Source: an uncultured Ruminococcus sp. (GTDB lineage: Bacteria; Bacillota; Clostridia; Oscillospirales; Ruminococcaceae). From it: 7,124 bases of DNA. The stretch spans positions 1-7,124 of the forward strand of contig CAMWUB010000069.1 of the NCBI GenBank assembly GCA_947177345.1, written 5' to 3'. Positions within the stretch are counted from its first letter, which is position 1; each line of letters begins with the position of its first letter. Shown piece by piece: positions 6,437 to 7,124 of this stretch. The notes beneath the pieces were generated by a model. It was given only the letters and a program-made list of their open reading frames with translations. It had not been told where the DNA came from and did no database searches. Both the position numbers and the translations under genes were made by a program.

Positions 6437-6465
6437 TTGACTTTTTCTGCAATATGCTGTATAAT
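6437..6465 (+). promoter_or_regulatory. Promoter of the third dockerin gene
   Basis: -35 TTGACT (6437-6442), 17-nt spacer, perfect -10 TATAAT (6460-6465). It is the best -35 match of the three array promoters. The leader is about 26 nt, with an ACGGAGG ribosome binding site at 6484-6490. The stretch TGTATAATATTGGAAA across the -10 is identical to that of gene 2. Confidence 0.8.
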
Positions 6466-6497
6466 ATTGGAAAGTATTCAGATACGGAGGTAAAAAC

Positions 6498-7124
6498 ATG
6501 AAAAAATTATTGAGTACGCTTTTAAGTATATCGGTTATTGCCGGTGCGATTCCAATGGGAGCAGGTGCGGTATCAGACCCGATTTACATTGAATCCGGTG
6601 AAGACCACTGGGAATATACACATATATGCGGTGACGTTAATGCAGATGGCAAAATATCTGTAGCAGATGTAGTAATTCTACAGAAGTATATTATGGGTAC
6701 AGATGATTATGATGATGACGAAAATGTTGACAGATACACTCTTGATGTCAATCTTGACGGCTATTTTGATTCCTTTGACCTCGTACAGATGAGACGGCTT
6801 GTTATTAATCCTGAACAGGCTGAAAAACATACATATGCGGTTGATGTTCTCAATACGGAAGCTGATATACCTACAATGGAAGAAAAAGAATTAATGTGGA
6901 GTGAAAATTTCGATAAGGTTATCACGGAATATGACGAGATGTCAGAATATCTGAAGACTTTCATTACCGACAACGACGAGTTACAGAAATATCTTGAAAA
7001 ATACGACGAAACTTTCTTTGAAGAAAATAATCTTATTCTCGCACCGTACATACAGGAACGAGGAAACGGTGTTCTGACTATGGCTGTTGGACCTATGAGG
7101 TTAAACAATGTATATATATATGAC
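6498..7124 (+). CDS. Secreted protein with N-terminal type I dockerin, copy 3 (C-terminus beyond the window)
   Basis: An open frame of 209 codons runs off the right edge without a stop. The signal peptide MKKLLSTLLSISVIAGAIPM has a likely cut after AGA (residues 22-24). The linker IYIESGEDHWEY (29-40) is followed by a type I dockerin (about 45-104). Its loops D46-D57 (DVNADGKISVAD) and D83-D94 (DVNLDGYFDSFD) both keep Gly at position 6, so this is the most canonical dockerin of the three. The next region has EYLKTFITDNDELQKYLEKY (150-169) and FFEENNLILAPYIQERGNG (173-191), nearly the same as copy 2. About 140 residues are probably missing if its length matches copy 2. It is probably a cell-surface complex component; the C-terminal function is unknown. 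Confidence 0.9.
   Translation, partial: MKKLLSTLLSISVIAGAIPMGAGAVSDPIYIESGEDHWEYTHICGDVNADGKISVADVVILQKYIMGTDDYDDDENVDRYTLDVNLDGYFDSFDLVQMRRLVINPEQAEKHTYAVDVLNTEADIPTMEEKELMWSENFDKVITEYDEMSEYLKTFITDNDELQKYLEKYDETFFEENNLILAPYIQERGNGVLTMAVGPMRLNNVYIYD

Larger units (their letters stand above)
4043..7124 (+). repeat. Tandem array of three paralogous dockerin-protein cassettes
   Basis: Three consecutive genes on the same strand share domain order and sequence. Copies 2 and 3 are closest, including long near-identical DNA around the second dockerin loop (about 5566-5612 and 6764-6810). The terminator hairpin recurs at 5150 and 6350, and the palindrome-plus-promoter block at 5212-5253 and 6424-6465, giving a period of about 1.2 kb. 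This points to tandem duplication of a whole gene with its control region. The array may continue beyond the right edge. Confidence 0.85.

Noticed and set aside
6761..7108. Minus-strand open frame of about 115 codons opposite the third dockerin gene
   Set aside because: It lies wholly antisense to a clear signal-peptide/dockerin coding frame and has no recognisable protein features. Similar antisense frames occur opposite the other two-strand coding regions and look like shadows.

Overview
The window looks like low-GC Firmicutes (Clostridia) DNA, most probably from a gut or rumen Ruminococcus or close relative. The pointers are AT-rich coding sequence, strong GGAGG-type ribosome binding sites, and above all three secreted proteins whose type I dockerin modules carry Ruminococcus-style helices (VADAVLLQK, DSFDLVQMRK). 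The species assignment is inference; no rRNA or other marker is present.

Left part, minus strand (1-2334): a three-gene carbohydrate ABC importer operon read right to left. It encodes a lipoprotein sugar-binding protein, a MalF-type permease and a MalG-type permease cut by the window edge. Each junction is a 4-bp stop/start overlap (ATGA, GTGA), so the genes are translationally coupled. No ATPase gene is visible; CUT1 importers of this kind often share an MsmK-type ATPase encoded elsewhere. A divergent control region (2335-2508) holds one promoter for each direction.

Middle part, plus strand (2509-3903): a two-gene membrane operon of a short NfeD-family protein and a stomatin/prohibitin-type (SPFH) protein, 15 bp apart. 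This is a well-known conserved pair thought to organise membrane microdomains. The SPFH protein has a very regular 11-residue repeat in its coiled coil.

Right part, plus strand (about 3950-7124): a tandem array of three paralogous secreted proteins, the third cut by the window edge. Each has a signal peptide, a short linker, an N-terminal type I dockerin (two EF-hand loops) and a C-terminal region that I cannot assign with confidence. That region carries a conserved motif, YLxxYxxxFFExNNLIL, and loosely resembles PrcB-like domains. It shows no recognised glycoside hydrolase or carbohydrate-binding signature. Each gene has its own promoter. The two intergenic spacers inside the array share the same terminator hairpin, the same 11-bp palindrome (GTCATWATGAC) exactly 2 bp upstream of the -35 box, and the same promoter layout. 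The cassette repeats with a period of about 1.2 kb. One spacer also has an uninterrupted run of 19 T.

Together, the window suggests a polysaccharide-degrading anaerobe: sugar uptake on the left, and on the right a small amplified family of putative cellulosome-associated proteins, apparently non-catalytic. The dockerin array with its shared regulatory cassette is the least ordinary part.
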